In this document: piece after piece, positions 9,317 to 19,050 of the stretch | How positions within the stretch are numbered: the stretch's first letter is position 1 | Layout: each line of letters starts with the position of its first letter | NCBI GenBank assembly: GCA_019637355.1 | Contig: JAHBVT010000001.1 | Span: forward strand, 2,821,192 to 2,885,191 | Length of the DNA: 64,000 bases | Source: Gemmatimonadaceae bacterium | GTDB lineage: Bacteria > Gemmatimonadota > Gemmatimonadetes > Gemmatimonadales > Gemmatimonadaceae | Direction: 5' to 3' | Made by a program: the position numbers and the translations under genes | Notes under the pieces: model-generated | Databases searched by the model: none | Told to the model about the DNA's origin: nothing | The model's input: only the letters and a program-made list of their open reading frames with translations

Positions 9317-10111
9317 GTGGGCTTCCTTCCTCTGCTCGGCACTGGCTTGCTCGTTGCTTCCTCCCTGATGCTGCTGCTCTGGGGGGTGCATCGGCGTACG
9401 GGGAATGCGTCTTGGGTAGACGTCGGGTGGGCGGGGACGCTGGGGGTGCTGGCGCTGCTCTACTCCGCTCTGGCAGATGGGTTTGGGGCGCGGCGGGTGC
9501 TTATTGCCGCAGTCGTTGGGGTGTGGAGTTTGCGGCTCACGTTCCACCTCGTGCGGCGGGTGCTCGCTGAGCCTGAAGATCCGCGCTATGGGGAGATGCG
9601 GGGGCGTTGGGGGGGGAACCTCCCTGCCAAGTTCTTCCTGCTCTTTTTGGGGCAGGGGCTGCTCGACGTGGTGCTGGCGCTTCCCTTCCTCTTTGCTGCG
9701 CTGGATCCGACGCCGCGCATCCACATCCTCACCTGGGCCGGTGCGGCGTTGGCGCTGCTGGCGATGCTCGGCGAGGCCGCGGCCGATGCGCAGTTGCGCG
9801 CGTTCAAGGCCGATCCTTCCAACCGCGGACAGGTCTGCCGCGTGGGGCTCTGGGGCTGGTCGCGGCACCCGAACTACTTCTTCGACTGGCTGGTGTGGTG
9901 CGGCTTTGCACTCATCGGGCTAGGCTCGCCCTGGGGATGGACCGGACTGCTGGGGCCGGCGCTGATACTGTACTTCCTCACGCGCGTCACCGGCATCGCG
10001 GCCACCGAAGCGCACGCGCTGCGCTCGCGGGGCGAGGCCTACGCCAGGTACCAGCGCGAGGTCAGCGCATTCGTCCCGCTGCCGCCACGACGCCTGCGCG
10101 GCGCGCACTGA
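9317..10111 (+). CDS. DUF1295 membrane protein (steroid 5-alpha-reductase-like)
   Basis: Predicted polytopic membrane oxidoreductase-like protein of about 264 aa, of the DUF1295 / 3-oxo-5-alpha-steroid 4-dehydrogenase fold. It carries the family features SWVDVGWAGTLG near residue 30, VWSLRLTFHLVRR, GLWGWSRHPNYFFDWLVWCG around residue 180, and a C-terminal VTGIAATEAHALRSRGEAY. The substrate is unknown. The start is uncertain: GTG 9317 or TTG 9311. Longer readings would translate the purine tract and are unlikely. Confidence 0.82.
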   Translation: MGFLPLLGTGLLVASSLMLLLWGVHRRTGNASWVDVGWAGTLGVLALLYSALADGFGARRVLIAAVVGVWSLRLTFHLVRRVLAEPEDPRYGEMRGRWGGNLPAKFFLLFLGQGLLDVVLALPFLFAALDPTPRIHILTWAGAALALLAMLGEAAADAQLRAFKADPSNRGQVCRVGLWGWSRHPNYFFDWLVWCGFALIGLGSPWGWTGLLGPALILYFLTRVTGIAATEAHALRSRGEAYARYQREVSAFVPLPPRRLRGAH

Positions 10112-10159
10112 GCACTGCCTGCACACGAACCGCCCGAGGGGAATCGCTTAGATTGCGGG

Positions 10160-10735
10160 ATGGGACGTTCGCTCTCCACGATCACCGCACTCGCGTTCGC
10201 CACTGCGCTCAGCGCCTGCTCGGGCCAACTGGAACGCGGCATCGTCATCGAGGATCCCGATCCGGCACCGGCGCTGGCGTTCGTCGCGGCGGACTCAACG
10301 CGCTTTGACCTCGCGGCCGAACGCGGCAAGGTGGTGCTGCTGTACTTCGGCTACACGCACTGCCCGGACGTGTGCCCCACCACGCTGGCCGACTGGTCGC
10401 GCGCCAAGCGCGCACTGGGTGCGGACACGGCCAACGTCCGTTGGGTGTTCATCAGTATGGATCCGGACCGCGATTCGCCGGAGCTGGCGCTGCGCTACGC
10501 ACGGCAGTTCGACGCCTCCTTCCTCGGCCTCACGGGCAGCGATGAGGAGCTCGAGGCGCTGAAGAAGCGTTGGAGCATCGCGGCGTATCCGGAGAGCGAC
10601 CCGCGCGACGGTCCCTACAGCGTCGCGCACCCGGCACACACCTTCGTCGTGGACCGGCAAGGCCGGCTCCGCGTGCTCTTTGAACCTGGAGTCCCCGGTG
10701 AAGCACTGGCGAAAGACCTCCGCAAGCTCCTCTAG
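10160..10735 (+). CDS. SCO1/SenC copper chaperone lipoprotein
   Basis: Membrane-tethered thioredoxin-fold protein that delivers copper to the CuA site of cytochrome c oxidase or acts in redox control. The 191-aa precursor has a lipoprotein signal with Cys20 in LSACSG. The copper site is complete: Cys68 and Cys72 in THCPDVCP and His157 in YSVAHPAHTFVVD. A CTTAGATT element 14 bases before the ATG may be a promoter. It overlaps the next gene by 38 nt, which points to one copper operon. Confidence 0.93.
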   Translation: MGRSLSTITALAFATALSACSGQLERGIVIEDPDPAPALAFVAADSTRFDLAAERGKVVLLYFGYTHCPDVCPTTLADWSRAKRALGADTANVRWVFISMDPDRDSPELALRYARQFDASFLGLTGSDEELEALKKRWSIAAYPESDPRDGPYSVAHPAHTFVVDRQGRLRVLFEPGVPGEALAKDLRKLL

Positions 10736-11174
10736 CCGCGCCTCGACCATCACCGCGCTCGCGGCGGCGACGCTGCTCGGCGCGGCCTGCGCCCGCGATG
10801 CAGCGGTGCGGCCCTCGGCGCTGGACGTGCGCGAGGCCTGGGCCCGCACGGCGGACAGCGGCGCGATGACGGCGGTGTACTTCACGCTGGGCAACGGCGG
10901 CGCCGAGTCGGACACGCTCGTCGGCGTCGAAAGCACGGTGGCCGAACGCACCGAGATGCACATCTCCACGCAACACGGCGGGATGATGCGAATGTCGGCG
11001 GTGACCTCGCTGCCGGTCCCGGCCGACGACAGCGTGATGTTCCAACCGCTCGGCGCCCACGTGATGCTCACCGGACTCAACCGCCCGCTCGTCGAGGGCG
11101 ATTCCCTGAGCATCACGTTGCGCTTCACGTCGGGGCAGACCGTCGAGGTGCGGGCCGGTGTCCGCAAGCCGTAG
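10698..11174 (+). CDS. PCuAC-family periplasmic copper chaperone (lipoprotein)
   Basis: Copper(I) chaperone of 158 aa that works with SCO1 in cytochrome oxidase assembly. I chose GTG 10698 because it follows a GGAG and gives a clean lipoprotein signal (TALAAATLLGAAC). The His/Met copper motif is visible: EMHISTQHGGMMRM followed by LGAHVMLTGL. It lies inside the sco operon, overlapping the upstream gene by 38 nt and the downstream gene by 17 nt. Confidence 0.9.
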   Translation: MKHWRKTSASSSSRASTITALAAATLLGAACARDAAVRPSALDVREAWARTADSGAMTAVYFTLGNGGAESDTLVGVESTVAERTEMHISTQHGGMMRMSAVTSLPVPADDSVMFQPLGAHVMLTGLNRPLVEGDSLSITLRFTSGQTVEVRAGVRKP

Positions 11175-11493
11175 CCTCGCGGTAGGCTTGGTCGTCCTTG
11201 TGATGGCCTCGCTCACCTGGTGGACGTGGCCGCGCGCAGCGGTAACGATCCGTATCGCGCCGGGTGGGGTAGCAACGGTGAATGGTGTGGTGCTTCCTGA
11301 GACGCTGTTCGTGAAGGCGCGAGGGCGCAGCACCGTCATCCGCGTGGTGAACGGCGACTCGGTCCGGCATCAACTGGCGCTCTTCGGCGCCGACGCCGGC
11401 GAGACGCGCGACTTCACGATCACCTACCCCGGCACCTACGGGGGCGTCTGCTCTACGCATCCCAGCGGCAACCTCACTTACGTCGTCCAATGA
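11158..11493 (+). CDS. cupredoxin-like exported protein
   Basis: Small protein of 111 aa with an N-terminal signal or anchor (LAVGLVVLVMASLTWWTW) and one cupredoxin-like domain. Candidate copper ligands are His in SVRHQLALF and Cys and His in GVCSTHPSGNLTYVV. The usual axial Met after the second His is not obvious, so the copper site may differ from plastocyanin. The GTG start overlaps the PCuAC gene by 17 nt and its stop overlaps the next gene by 4 nt, placing it in the copper operon. Confidence 0.72.
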   Translation: MSASRSLAVGLVVLVMASLTWWTWPRAAVTIRIAPGGVATVNGVVLPETLFVKARGRSTVIRVVNGDSVRHQLALFGADAGETRDFTITYPGTYGGVCSTHPSGNLTYVVQ

Positions 11494-13046
11494 TCCGCTC
11501 CGTCTTCCTCGCTTCGCTGCTGCTGGCCACGCCCGTCGTGGCCCAGGAGCTCTGTGAGCAGGAAGACGCGAGCTGCGTGCCCCCGGCGGTCACGCGTGAG
11601 TTCCGCGGGCTGTGGATCGCCAGCGTCGGCAACATTGATTGGCCGTCGCGGCCGGGCCTGCCGCCGGACTCGGCGCGGCTCGAGCTGACGCGCCTCTTCG
11701 ACAAAGCGCGCGCCAGCGGCCTGAACGCCGTCATCTTCCAGGTGCGCCCCGCTGCTGACGCGCTCTATGCTTCGGAGATCGAGCCCTGGAGCGAGTACCT
11801 CACCGGCCAGGAAGGCGTCGCGCCGCGGCCCTGGTGGGATCCGCTGCGCTTCGCGGTGGACGAAGCTCACAAGCGCGGGCTCGAGCTGCACGCCTGGTTC
11901 AACCCGTACCGCGCGCGCCATCCCTCGGCCAAGGGTGCGCACTCACGGGGCCACGTCACGCTCGCCCGTCCCTCGCACGTGCGGCAGTACGGCCGCTCCG
12001 AGTGGATGGACCCCGGCGAGCCCGCCGTGCGCCAGCACACCATCCGCGTGATCCTCGACGTCGTCAAGCGCTATGACATCGACGGCGTGCACATCGACGA
12101 CTACTTCTATCCGTACAAGGAACGCGATCGGCGCGGGCAGACGATCGAGTTCCCGGACGACCGCACCTGGCAGCGCTACCAGCGCAGCGGCGGCACACTC
12201 GCGCGGGATGATTGGCGCCGCGAGAACGTGAACACGCTGGTGCGCGAGCTCTACGAGCGCATCCACGCCGAGAAGCCCTGGGTGAAGTTCGGCGTCTCGC
12301 CCTTCGGCATCTGGCGCCCGGGCTTCCCCGAGAGCGTCGTCGGCTTTGACGCCTACAGCGAGCTCTACGCCGACGCGCGCAAGTGGCTGCAGGAGGGCTG
12401 GCTCGACTACTTCTCGCCGCAGCTCTACTGGCCGGTGGCGCAGCAGGGACAGGAGTATCCGGTGTTGCTGCGCTGGTGGTCGGAGCAGAACGCGTTCTCG
12501 CGCCACCTCTGGCCCGGCAACTACACGAGCAAAGTCGGCGAACTCTCGCGCACGGCCTGGCGCGCCAACGAGATCGAACACCAGATCCGCGTCACGCGCG
12601 CGGAGTCCGGCGCCAGCGGCAACGTGCACTTCTCGGCAAAGGTCTTCCTCGAGGACCGCGACTCGCTGGCGACGCGGCTCTCGAAGCACGTGTACGACGA
12701 AGTCGCGCTGGTGCCGGCCTCGCCGTGGATGCGCGTGGAGCGGCAGGGCGCACCGACGGTCGAGTTCGTCGAGAGCGCCAACGGGCCGGGCAGCAACGGC
12801 GCGAACGGAAACCACGGCAGCAACGGCAACATCGCGGGCTCGCTGGTCGTGCGGCTCACGCCGGCCTCCGGCACGCCGCGCTGGTGGTTGATCCAGACGC
12901 GCCGTGGTGACGGCACCTGGGAGCACACGGTGCTGCGCGGTGCGGCGCGCGAGATCAGCATTCCCGCCACGACCGACCGCCTAGCAGTGCGGGCCCTCGA
13001 CCACGCTGCTGTCGAGGGCCCGCCAGTCGTACTGCGACTGCGCTAG
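11490..13046 (+). CDS. GH10-like (GHL10/DUF187, YngK-type) secreted glycosyl hydrolase
   Basis: Exported hydrolase of 518 aa, probably acting on cell-wall or extracellular polysaccharide. A signal peptide (MIRSVFLASLLLATPVVAQ) precedes the GHL10 core: REFRGLWIASVGNIDWPS, GLNAVIFQVRP, LHAWFNPYRARHPS, YDIDGVHIDDYFYP and FGVSPFGIWRPG. A Gly/Asn-rich linker around residues 430-450 leads to a C-terminal beta domain. The ATG overlaps the cupredoxin-like stop in ATGA, so translation is probably coupled, although function links to copper are not obvious. A strong hairpin lies inside its last codons. Confidence 0.87.
   Translation: MIRSVFLASLLLATPVVAQELCEQEDASCVPPAVTREFRGLWIASVGNIDWPSRPGLPPDSARLELTRLFDKARASGLNAVIFQVRPAADALYASEIEPWSEYLTGQEGVAPRPWWDPLRFAVDEAHKRGLELHAWFNPYRARHPSAKGAHSRGHVTLARPSHVRQYGRSEWMDPGEPAVRQHTIRVILDVVKRYDIDGVHIDDYFYPYKERDRRGQTIEFPDDRTWQRYQRSGGTLARDDWRRENVNTLVRELYERIHAEKPWVKFGVSPFGIWRPGFPESVVGFDAYSELYADARKWLQEGWLDYFSPQLYWPVAQQGQEYPVLLRWWSEQNAFSRHLWPGNYTSKVGELSRTAWRANEIEHQIRVTRAESGASGNVHFSAKVFLEDRDSLATRLSKHVYDEVALVPASPWMRVERQGAPTVEFVESANGPGSNGANGNHGSNGNIAGSLVVRLTPASGTPRWWLIQTRRGDGTWEHTVLRGAAREISIPATTDRLAVRALDHAAVEGPPVVLRLR
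12989..13023 (+). terminator. hairpin inside the 3' end of the GH10-like gene
   Basis: A 12-bp perfect stem, GCGGGCCCTCGA pairing with TCGAGGGCCCGC around an 11-nt loop, lies just upstream of the stop codon at 13044-13046. It may serve as the terminator for the copper/GH10 operon, before the convergent propeller gene. No T-run follows within the coding end. Confidence 0.5.
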
Positions 13047-13065
13047 GTGCGGAGGCGGGCGCCGA

Positions 13066-14496
13066 CTACTCAGCGCACAACGGAAGAGGAGTGCGCTCGA
13101 CGATGAACTCCCCCGCACTCGTACGGCTGGTGAAGTACGCGAAGCCGAATCCGATATCCCGTAGATCGCTTCCACGCTTCGCGAGACGGAACGGTCCGCG
13201 CGCCTCTCCGGTCTCAATGCTCACGGCGATACCCCAGTGGCCAGTGCCATCCGTGAAGTCGCGAAGGTCCGTGCCTACCAGCCAGAGACAGCGCCCCGCA
13301 GCGAACATCGCGGCCACCGAGGCGAGCTTTTCACTCATGGCGGATGATTGACTCGCGCGCAGTTTTTGCGCGAATGTCGCACGTCGCGCATTCCGCTCCC
13401 ACTGCCGTGCATCCGCTTCGGTCACGGCGGCTGCAATGAGGTCTCGCATCAGCCATTCTTGTGCTTGCACGCGCAATGAGTCCGTGAGCGCTACCTCCGT
13501 GTGCGGCCACGTGACAATGCGGCGACCGTCCCCCGCGAGACCCACAATCGAAACTCGGTCGCGAGCCGGGTCGAAGATGGCAAACCACGTCGAGGTTCCT
13601 GCCACCAGCGGGCGAGCCCCGAATAGTGGTTCATTCACCGGTTGCTGAATGTTGGTCATCGGCTGTCCACGCGCATCCGTCACCATGATCATGGCCAAGG
13701 AGCGTTCTGGCCCGCGCACCGATTCCACACTGTCCGCCGCGAGAGTCCGACTCGAGAGCCGAAGGACGGAGAGAGACAGATGTTCCGTGCCGCCCGCCTG
13801 CGGAGGTAGGGCGCTGATGCCACGCTCGCCGCCCAGCACCACGAAGTCCGCTCCGAAGCCCGCAAAGCGTCGACTCACATCCTCCGGCCCAGATTGAAAC
13901 GGCGCACGATGAAACAGATTCGGCTTCTTGAACAATTGGAGCGACCAGTCGGGAAGCCACGGGAGCCTCGCACGTCCGACCGAGGTGCCATCGAAGCGGA
14001 ATAGCTCGATGGCGTCCCGATCCAGAACGGCGAATCCCGAGTCACTCGCCTCCACAGCGAGGGGACTCCGGAATTCCCCTGGACCTTCGCCGCGTCGTCC
14101 AAAGCGATGCTCAATTGCGCCGTCCCGCAGCACCACCACCTGGCGAAGATCCCGCAGCAATAACGCGACCCGACCATTGGGCAGCGCCTCGACATCGGCG
14201 ATGTGCGCCTCGCGCACTTCCGCAGGCAGCGCGAGACGCTCCACAACATCAGGCGCCGCTGGTTCCGACGGCATGGCGAGTGACGCCACCGTCGGCGAAT
14301 GAGAAAGCCGCATCACAATGGTGTCGCCCGTGACAGAAACCACGCTGCCCACGGCCAGCGCAGGTGCCGCATCCGACTTCACGCAGGCGTGACCGACGAT
14401 CACGAAGGCGGCGGCCAAGGTCCGAGCTACAAGTGCGGAACGCCACGTTCCACCTGGGGAGCCTTGAAGAGTGGGGCGGGTATCTGGCGAGCTCAC
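13066..14496 (-). CDS. 6-bladed beta-propeller lipoprotein, hypothetical
   Basis: Exported protein of 476 aa with repeated beta-propeller-like strands, such as FGRRGEGPGEFRSP, GFAVLDRDAIELFRFDG and GRVALLLRDLRQVVVLRDG. GTG 14496 gives a lipoprotein-type signal ending VIVGHAC. A longer reading to 14667 adds 57 poor residues. No catalytic motif is seen. By eye it has lower GC and four CATG sites, whereas neighbouring genes have almost none, so it may be a recent arrival. It is convergent with the GH10-like gene. Confidence 0.7.
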   Translation of the reverse strand: MSSPDTRPTLQGSPGGTWRSALVARTLAAAFVIVGHACVKSDAAPALAVGSVVSVTGDTIVMRLSHSPTVASLAMPSEPAAPDVVERLALPAEVREAHIADVEALPNGRVALLLRDLRQVVVLRDGAIEHRFGRRGEGPGEFRSPLAVEASDSGFAVLDRDAIELFRFDGTSVGRARLPWLPDWSLQLFKKPNLFHRAPFQSGPEDVSRRFAGFGADFVVLGGERGISALPPQAGGTEHLSLSVLRLSSRTLAADSVESVRGPERSLAMIMVTDARGQPMTNIQQPVNEPLFGARPLVAGTSTWFAIFDPARDRVSIVGLAGDGRRIVTWPHTEVALTDSLRVQAQEWLMRDLIAAAVTEADARQWERNARRATFAQKLRASQSSAMSEKLASVAAMFAAGRCLWLVGTDLRDFTDGTGHWGIAVSIETGEARGPFRLAKRGSDLRDIGFGFAYFTSRTSAGEFIVERTPLPLCAE

Positions 14497-14696
14497 GAGT
14501 CCGTGGTTTGAGTTGAAAGCAACTCTTGCTCGCGACACGAGGCTCGTCAAGCACCTGTGAAGCGGGGTGCGCTCTTGGGGTACAGTCAGCGAAGCGACGC
14601 GGCGGAGCGCTTCATCCTGACCGCGCTCCGCCGCTGGACCTACAAGAATCAACGTTGGCTCAGGCATCGACCTCCTGAGAGCCGATAGCTAGTCGC

Positions 14697-17600
14697 TTAC
14701 CGCTGCGCGCGCAGCCAACGGTTGAACGCGCGCTCCATCTCCTCGACCTCGAAGGGGAAGCCGCTGCCGCTGCCGCCGGCCATCCGCTCCACGCGCAGCG
14801 TCTGCGTGTAGGTCTGGCCCTCGATCGTCATCGCGACGCGGTACGTGCCCGGCTCGGCGACTGAGCCGCCGCCGAAGCCACCGCCACCACCGCCGCCGCC
14901 CATCACGCCGGCCGCACGGATAATCGCGAAGACCTCTTCCTGCGAGACGTTGCCCATCGCGCCGGCCTGACCCGCGCCGCCCGCACCGGGACGGCCCGCG
15001 CCACCGGGACCACCCTGCCCCGCCGGACGCGGCGGCGCCTGCTCGGCCGGACGCTCCGTCCACACGCCGGGCTGCGCGCCGCCACCACCGCCGCCGCCGC
15101 CGAAGCCCAGCTGGCGCGCGATGGCCTGCATCCCGCCGGTGCTGCCGCTGAGCGCCTGCCGCAGCATCGCGATCATCGGCGCGGGGATCTTGCCTTCCGC
15201 CGCGACCGAGTCGAGCACCGCGGTCACGCGACGCGCCTGGAGAATCGAGTCACGCAGCGCGGCGCCGGTGAGCGCCGGACGCGGAGCCGGACGGCCCTGG
15301 AAGCCCCAGGTCACCTTGTGCACGCCCGCCGAACCCTGGCCCGTGAGCGTCTGCAACGTGTCGCCGTTGATGTCCATCACGACCACGCGCACCGGCCCCA
15401 CGTTCTTGCTCAGGCGGTACCACACGTCCGCGCCGTACTGCGGGCTCGGCGCCTGGAACACCATATTGCCGGTCGAGTGCCCTTCCATCGGCGGCTCGCC
15501 CCACTGGAAGGCCGTGCGCGGCTCGTACAGGTGCGCCGTCTGCGACATCGGGCCCGCCATCTGCTGCAGCGGCGCGATGTCCACGATCCAGATCGAGCGC
15601 CCGTGCGTGCCGGCGATCAGCTCGGCGTCGCGCGGATGGATCTTGAGGTCGTGCACCGGCACGTTCGGGAAGCCGGTCATGAACTTCTGCCAGCTCGCGC
15701 CGCGGTCGCCGGAGACATAGGCGCCCACGTCGGTGCCGACGAAGAGCAGGTGCTGGTTCTTCACGTCCTCGCGGATCACGTGCACGAAGTCCGGCCCGCC
15801 CTTCGGCAAGTTGCTCGCGATGCTGCGGAACGTGCGGCCGTTGTTGTCCGACACGTACACGTACGGCGTGAAGTCGCCGCGGCGGTGATTGTCGTAGGTC
15901 ACGTACACGCGGCCCGCATCGAACTGCGAGGGCTCGATGCGCGACACGTACGTGCCGGCCGGCACACCCGGCACGCGCGACGTGAGCTCCGTCCACGCGC
16001 CGCCGTCGTTCTCCGTCATCCAGAGACGGCCGTCGTCGGTGCCGGCGTACAGCTTGCCCGCCACCAGCGGCGACTCGTTGAGCGAGACGATCGTGCCGAA
16101 GGTCTCGGCGCCGGTGGCGTCGACCGTGATGCCGCCCGTCGTGCGCGTCGAGATGCGGATCTTCGTCGTATCCGCGTACGAGAGGTCCGCCGAGATCGGG
16201 AACATATTGTCGCCGCGCTGGAGCGACTTGTATACGCGGCTGGCGCCCATATACACGATGCTCGGGTTGTGCGGCGAGAGGAAGAATGGCGTGTTCCAGT
16301 TCCAGCGCGGGCTGTCGGCCGTGGAGTCGGCCTTCTGCTGCGCGCGGAGGCCGTCGATCGTGCGGCGCAGCGCCGGCGTCATCGGGCGCGTGGTGTCGCC
16401 GCGCACGACCATGATCGAGTCCTCCCACTTCATATAACGCTCGCGGTAGTTCGGCTTGCGCAGCGCGGTGCGCTGGCCGGCCGAGACGATGTAGCGGCCC
16501 ATATTGCCGCCCTGCGAGGTCCCGTAGATGATGTCCGGATTCGTCGGATCCTGGTTCGTCACGAACCCATCGCCGCCGTTGAACGTGAACCACATCGCGT
16601 TCGTGATCGGTCCCTGCCGGCGCCGCGACGGGCCGCACCACGAGCCGTTGTCCTGCAGGCCGCCGCAGACGCGGTACGGCACGGCCATATCGTACGAGAT
16701 GTTGTAGAACTGCCCGATCGCGAAGGTGTTCGGGAAGATGTAGTTGCCGCCGTTGTCGAACGTGATGCCGATGCCGCCGTCGTTGCCGACGATGTGGCGG
16801 TTCGGGTCGTTCGGGTCGATCCACTGCGCGTGATGGTCCACGTGCAGGCCGATGGTCGCGTTGCGCGCGTTCTTGCCGCCCTCATCCGAGACCTTCACCG
16901 GCGTGGAGCTGAACCACACGCGGTCCGGGTTGCTGGGGTGCACGCGCACCTGGCTGTAATAGAAGGGACGCACGTTGTCGGGCGCGGTGCGCTCCCAGGT
17001 GCGGCCGCCATCCGCCGAGCGGTACAGGCCGCTGGGACGCTCCTGCGCTCGCGCGCCCGCCGCCGGACGCGGATTCGGGTTCGTGTCCGCCTCGACCATC
17101 GCATACATCACCTGCGGGTTGCTCTGCGCGATCGCCACCTCGATGCGGCCCTTCATCGTCTCGGGGAAGCCGCCGCCGCGCACTTCGGTCCAGGTCTCGC
17201 CGCCGTCCTCGGAGCGCCACAGCGCCGAGCCGCGCCCGCCCGACTGCAGGAAGTACGGGCCGCGGAGGCGGTGATAGCTCGCCGCGAACAGGACGTTCGG
17301 GTTCGTGGGGTGGATGTCGACGTCCACGAAGCCCGTAGTGTCGTTGATGAACTTCTTGAGCTGCCAGGTCTGGCCGCCGTCGGTGGTCTTGTAGAGGCCA
17401 CGCTCGCGGTTGGGACGCCAGGCCGCGCCGAGCGCCGCCACCCAGGCCACGTTCGGGTTGGTCGGGTGCACGATGATGCGCCCGATGTGCTCCGTCTCCT
17501 TGAGACCCATATAGGTCCACGTATTGCCGCCGTCCGTGGACTTGAACACCCCGCCGCCCGGCGAGATGGAGTTGCGCGAGTTCGGCTCGCCGGTGCCCAG

Positions 17601-17918
17601 GTAGATGACGTTCGTGTCGCTCGGGGCGATCGCGAGGTCGCCCATCGAGGCCACGCCGTAGTTGTCGAACACCGGGCGGAACGTCACGCCGCCGTTGGTG
17701 GACTTCCAGACGCCGCCCGCGGCGGCCGCCACGAAGATGGTCCGGCTGGGCGAGGGAATCGCCTCGATGTCGGTGATGCGGCCGGACATATTCGCCGGGC
17801 CGATCTGCCGCCAGCGGAGCCCGTCGATGACCGACTGGTCCACCGACTGGGCCGGCAACGCCGTGGCCGCGAGGGCCGCCGCGCCGCCGAGCACCGTGAG
17901 AAACCGTGTCACGCGCAT
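14697..17918 (-). CDS. VPS10/sortilin-like BNR-repeat exported protein
   Basis: Large exported beta-propeller protein of 1073 aa, of the WD40/YVTN/BNR-like glycosyl hydrolase (sortilin VPS10) family. The signal peptide is MRVTRFLTVLGGAAALAATA. Asp-box/BNR repeats recur, for example GVWKSTNGGVTF, GVFKSTDGGNTW, GLYKTTDGGQTW, ALWRSEDGGETW and GLYRSADGGRTW. A Gly-rich linker follows near residues 950-1010. The start at 17918 opens directly into the signal; an upstream start at 17963 is possible but weaker. The ligand or substrate is unknown. It is divergent from the Na/Pi cotransporter. Confidence 0.85.
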   Translation of the reverse strand: MRVTRFLTVLGGAAALAATALPAQSVDQSVIDGLRWRQIGPANMSGRITDIEAIPSPSRTIFVAAAAGGVWKSTNGGVTFRPVFDNYGVASMGDLAIAPSDTNVIYLGTGEPNSRNSISPGGGVFKSTDGGNTWTYMGLKETEHIGRIIVHPTNPNVAWVAALGAAWRPNRERGLYKTTDGGQTWQLKKFINDTTGFVDVDIHPTNPNVLFAASYHRLRGPYFLQSGGRGSALWRSEDGGETWTEVRGGGFPETMKGRIEVAIAQSNPQVMYAMVEADTNPNPRPAAGARAQERPSGLYRSADGGRTWERTAPDNVRPFYYSQVRVHPSNPDRVWFSSTPVKVSDEGGKNARNATIGLHVDHHAQWIDPNDPNRHIVGNDGGIGITFDNGGNYIFPNTFAIGQFYNISYDMAVPYRVCGGLQDNGSWCGPSRRRQGPITNAMWFTFNGGDGFVTNQDPTNPDIIYGTSQGGNMGRYIVSAGQRTALRKPNYRERYMKWEDSIMVVRGDTTRPMTPALRRTIDGLRAQQKADSTADSPRWNWNTPFFLSPHNPSIVYMGASRVYKSLQRGDNMFPISADLSYADTTKIRISTRTTGGITVDATGAETFGTIVSLNESPLVAGKLYAGTDDGRLWMTENDGGAWTELTSRVPGVPAGTYVSRIEPSQFDAGRVYVTYDNHRRGDFTPYVYVSDNNGRTFRSIASNLPKGGPDFVHVIREDVKNQHLLFVGTDVGAYVSGDRGASWQKFMTGFPNVPVHDLKIHPRDAELIAGTHGRSIWIVDIAPLQQMAGPMSQTAHLYEPRTAFQWGEPPMEGHSTGNMVFQAPSPQYGADVWYRLSKNVGPVRVVVMDINGDTLQTLTGQGSAGVHKVTWGFQGRPAPRPALTGAALRDSILQARRVTAVLDSVAAEGKIPAPMIAMLRQALSGSTGGMQAIARQLGFGGGGGGGGAQPGVWTERPAEQAPPRPAGQGGPGGAGRPGAGGAGQAGAMGNVSQEEVFAIIRAAGVMGGGGGGGGFGGGSVAEPGTYRVAMTIEGQTYTQTLRVERMAGGSGSGFPFEVEEMERAFNRWLRAQR

Positions 17919-18026
17919 AGGAGATTGGTGGGTTGTGGGGTACGCCCCCTGCTGGGGGCCCATAACTTACGGCTGCGTTCCTGCCGGCGTTGGCCCACCT
18001 CGACTCGCACGCACCCAGCCCCTCCC

Positions 18027-18974
18027 GTGTCCGGTTTCCAGATCTTCATCGGCGTGACCGCCGCCGTGATTCTCTTCCTGCACGGGCTGCAGTCCTTCAG
18101 CCACGAGCTGCAGGCGGTGGCCGGCCCGGTGATGCGGCGCTGGCTGGCCCGGGTGACCGCCAGCCGCATCCGCGGGATGGCCGTCGGCGCCCTCGCCACC
18201 GGCATCGTCCAGAGTTCGAGCGCCATCTCGGCCATCACCGTGGCCCTCGTGGACGCCGGCACGCTCACCTTCCGCGCCTCGCTCGGCGTAATGCTCGGCG
18301 CCAACATCGGCACCACCACCACCGCCTGGCTGGTCTCGTACAAGCTCACCGGCATCGGGCCGGTGTTCATCGTGATCGGCGCGTTGCTGGGCTTCCTGCC
18401 CACGAAGGCGCGGGTGGCCGGCAAGGCGGTGTTCTACTTCGGGTTCATCTTCTTTGCGCTGGACCTCATCAGTGCCGCGTTGCAGCCGCTGCAGACCAAC
18501 GGCGTGTGGCAGGCCTGGCTCTCGGCGGCAGACGATCCCTGGTCCGGCGTCGCCGTCGGGATACTCGCCACGGCCTTGCTGCAATCGTCGAGCGTGGTGG
18601 TGGGTCTCGCCATCCTGCTCGTGCAGCAGGGGCTGCTGCCACCCGAGGCGGCGGTACCCATCGTCATCGGCTCCAATGTGGGCACGACGTCCACTGCGTT
18701 GGTGGCCTCGCTGCACCTGGGCCCCGTGGCGCGGCGCAGCGCCAGCGCCAACCTGATGTTCAACCTCGGCGGCCTCGTGCTGGTGGCGCCCGTGCTGCCG
18801 TGGTTCGCGCGCACCGTCACGCGCCTCAGCGACACGCCGGCCATCGCCGTCGCCAGCGCGCACCTCTACTTCAACGTCGGCATTGCGGTCGTCTTTCTCG
18901 TAGTGCTTTCCCTGATGCACAAGCGGCTCGAACGCTTCGACCAGCCGCCGCGGCCGAGTGAAGGACCGGTGTAG
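18027..18974 (+). CDS. Na/Pi cotransporter family protein
   Basis: Polytopic inner-membrane protein of 315 aa, probably importing phosphate with sodium. It has the two inverted family repeats: GIVQSSSAISAITVAL with GANIGTTTTAW, and ALLQSSSVVVGLAIL with GSNVGTTSTALV. The GTG at 18027 starts just before the first membrane segment. There is no C-terminal PhoU domain, which makes it a short version of the family. The long open frame upstream of this start is antisense to the propeller gene and is not real. Confidence 0.88.
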   Translation: MSGFQIFIGVTAAVILFLHGLQSFSHELQAVAGPVMRRWLARVTASRIRGMAVGALATGIVQSSSAISAITVALVDAGTLTFRASLGVMLGANIGTTTTAWLVSYKLTGIGPVFIVIGALLGFLPTKARVAGKAVFYFGFIFFALDLISAALQPLQTNGVWQAWLSAADDPWSGVAVGILATALLQSSSVVVGLAILLVQQGLLPPEAAVPIVIGSNVGTTSTALVASLHLGPVARRSASANLMFNLGGLVLVAPVLPWFARTVTRLSDTPAIAVASAHLYFNVGIAVVFLVVLSLMHKRLERFDQPPRPSEGPV

Positions 18975-19050
18975 CGCAAGGCTACAATCGCGCGTGTCAT
19001 TCGGCGAAATTGCGGAGCCAATCGTTCACGCGAAATCAGAGGATGCCGCA

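Noticed and set aside
15318-18026. Long plus-strand open frame leading into the Na/Pi cotransporter
   Set aside because: It is antisense to the BNR-propeller gene, Arg/His/Val-rich as expected of a GC-rich shadow, and only the part from 18027 has family motifs.
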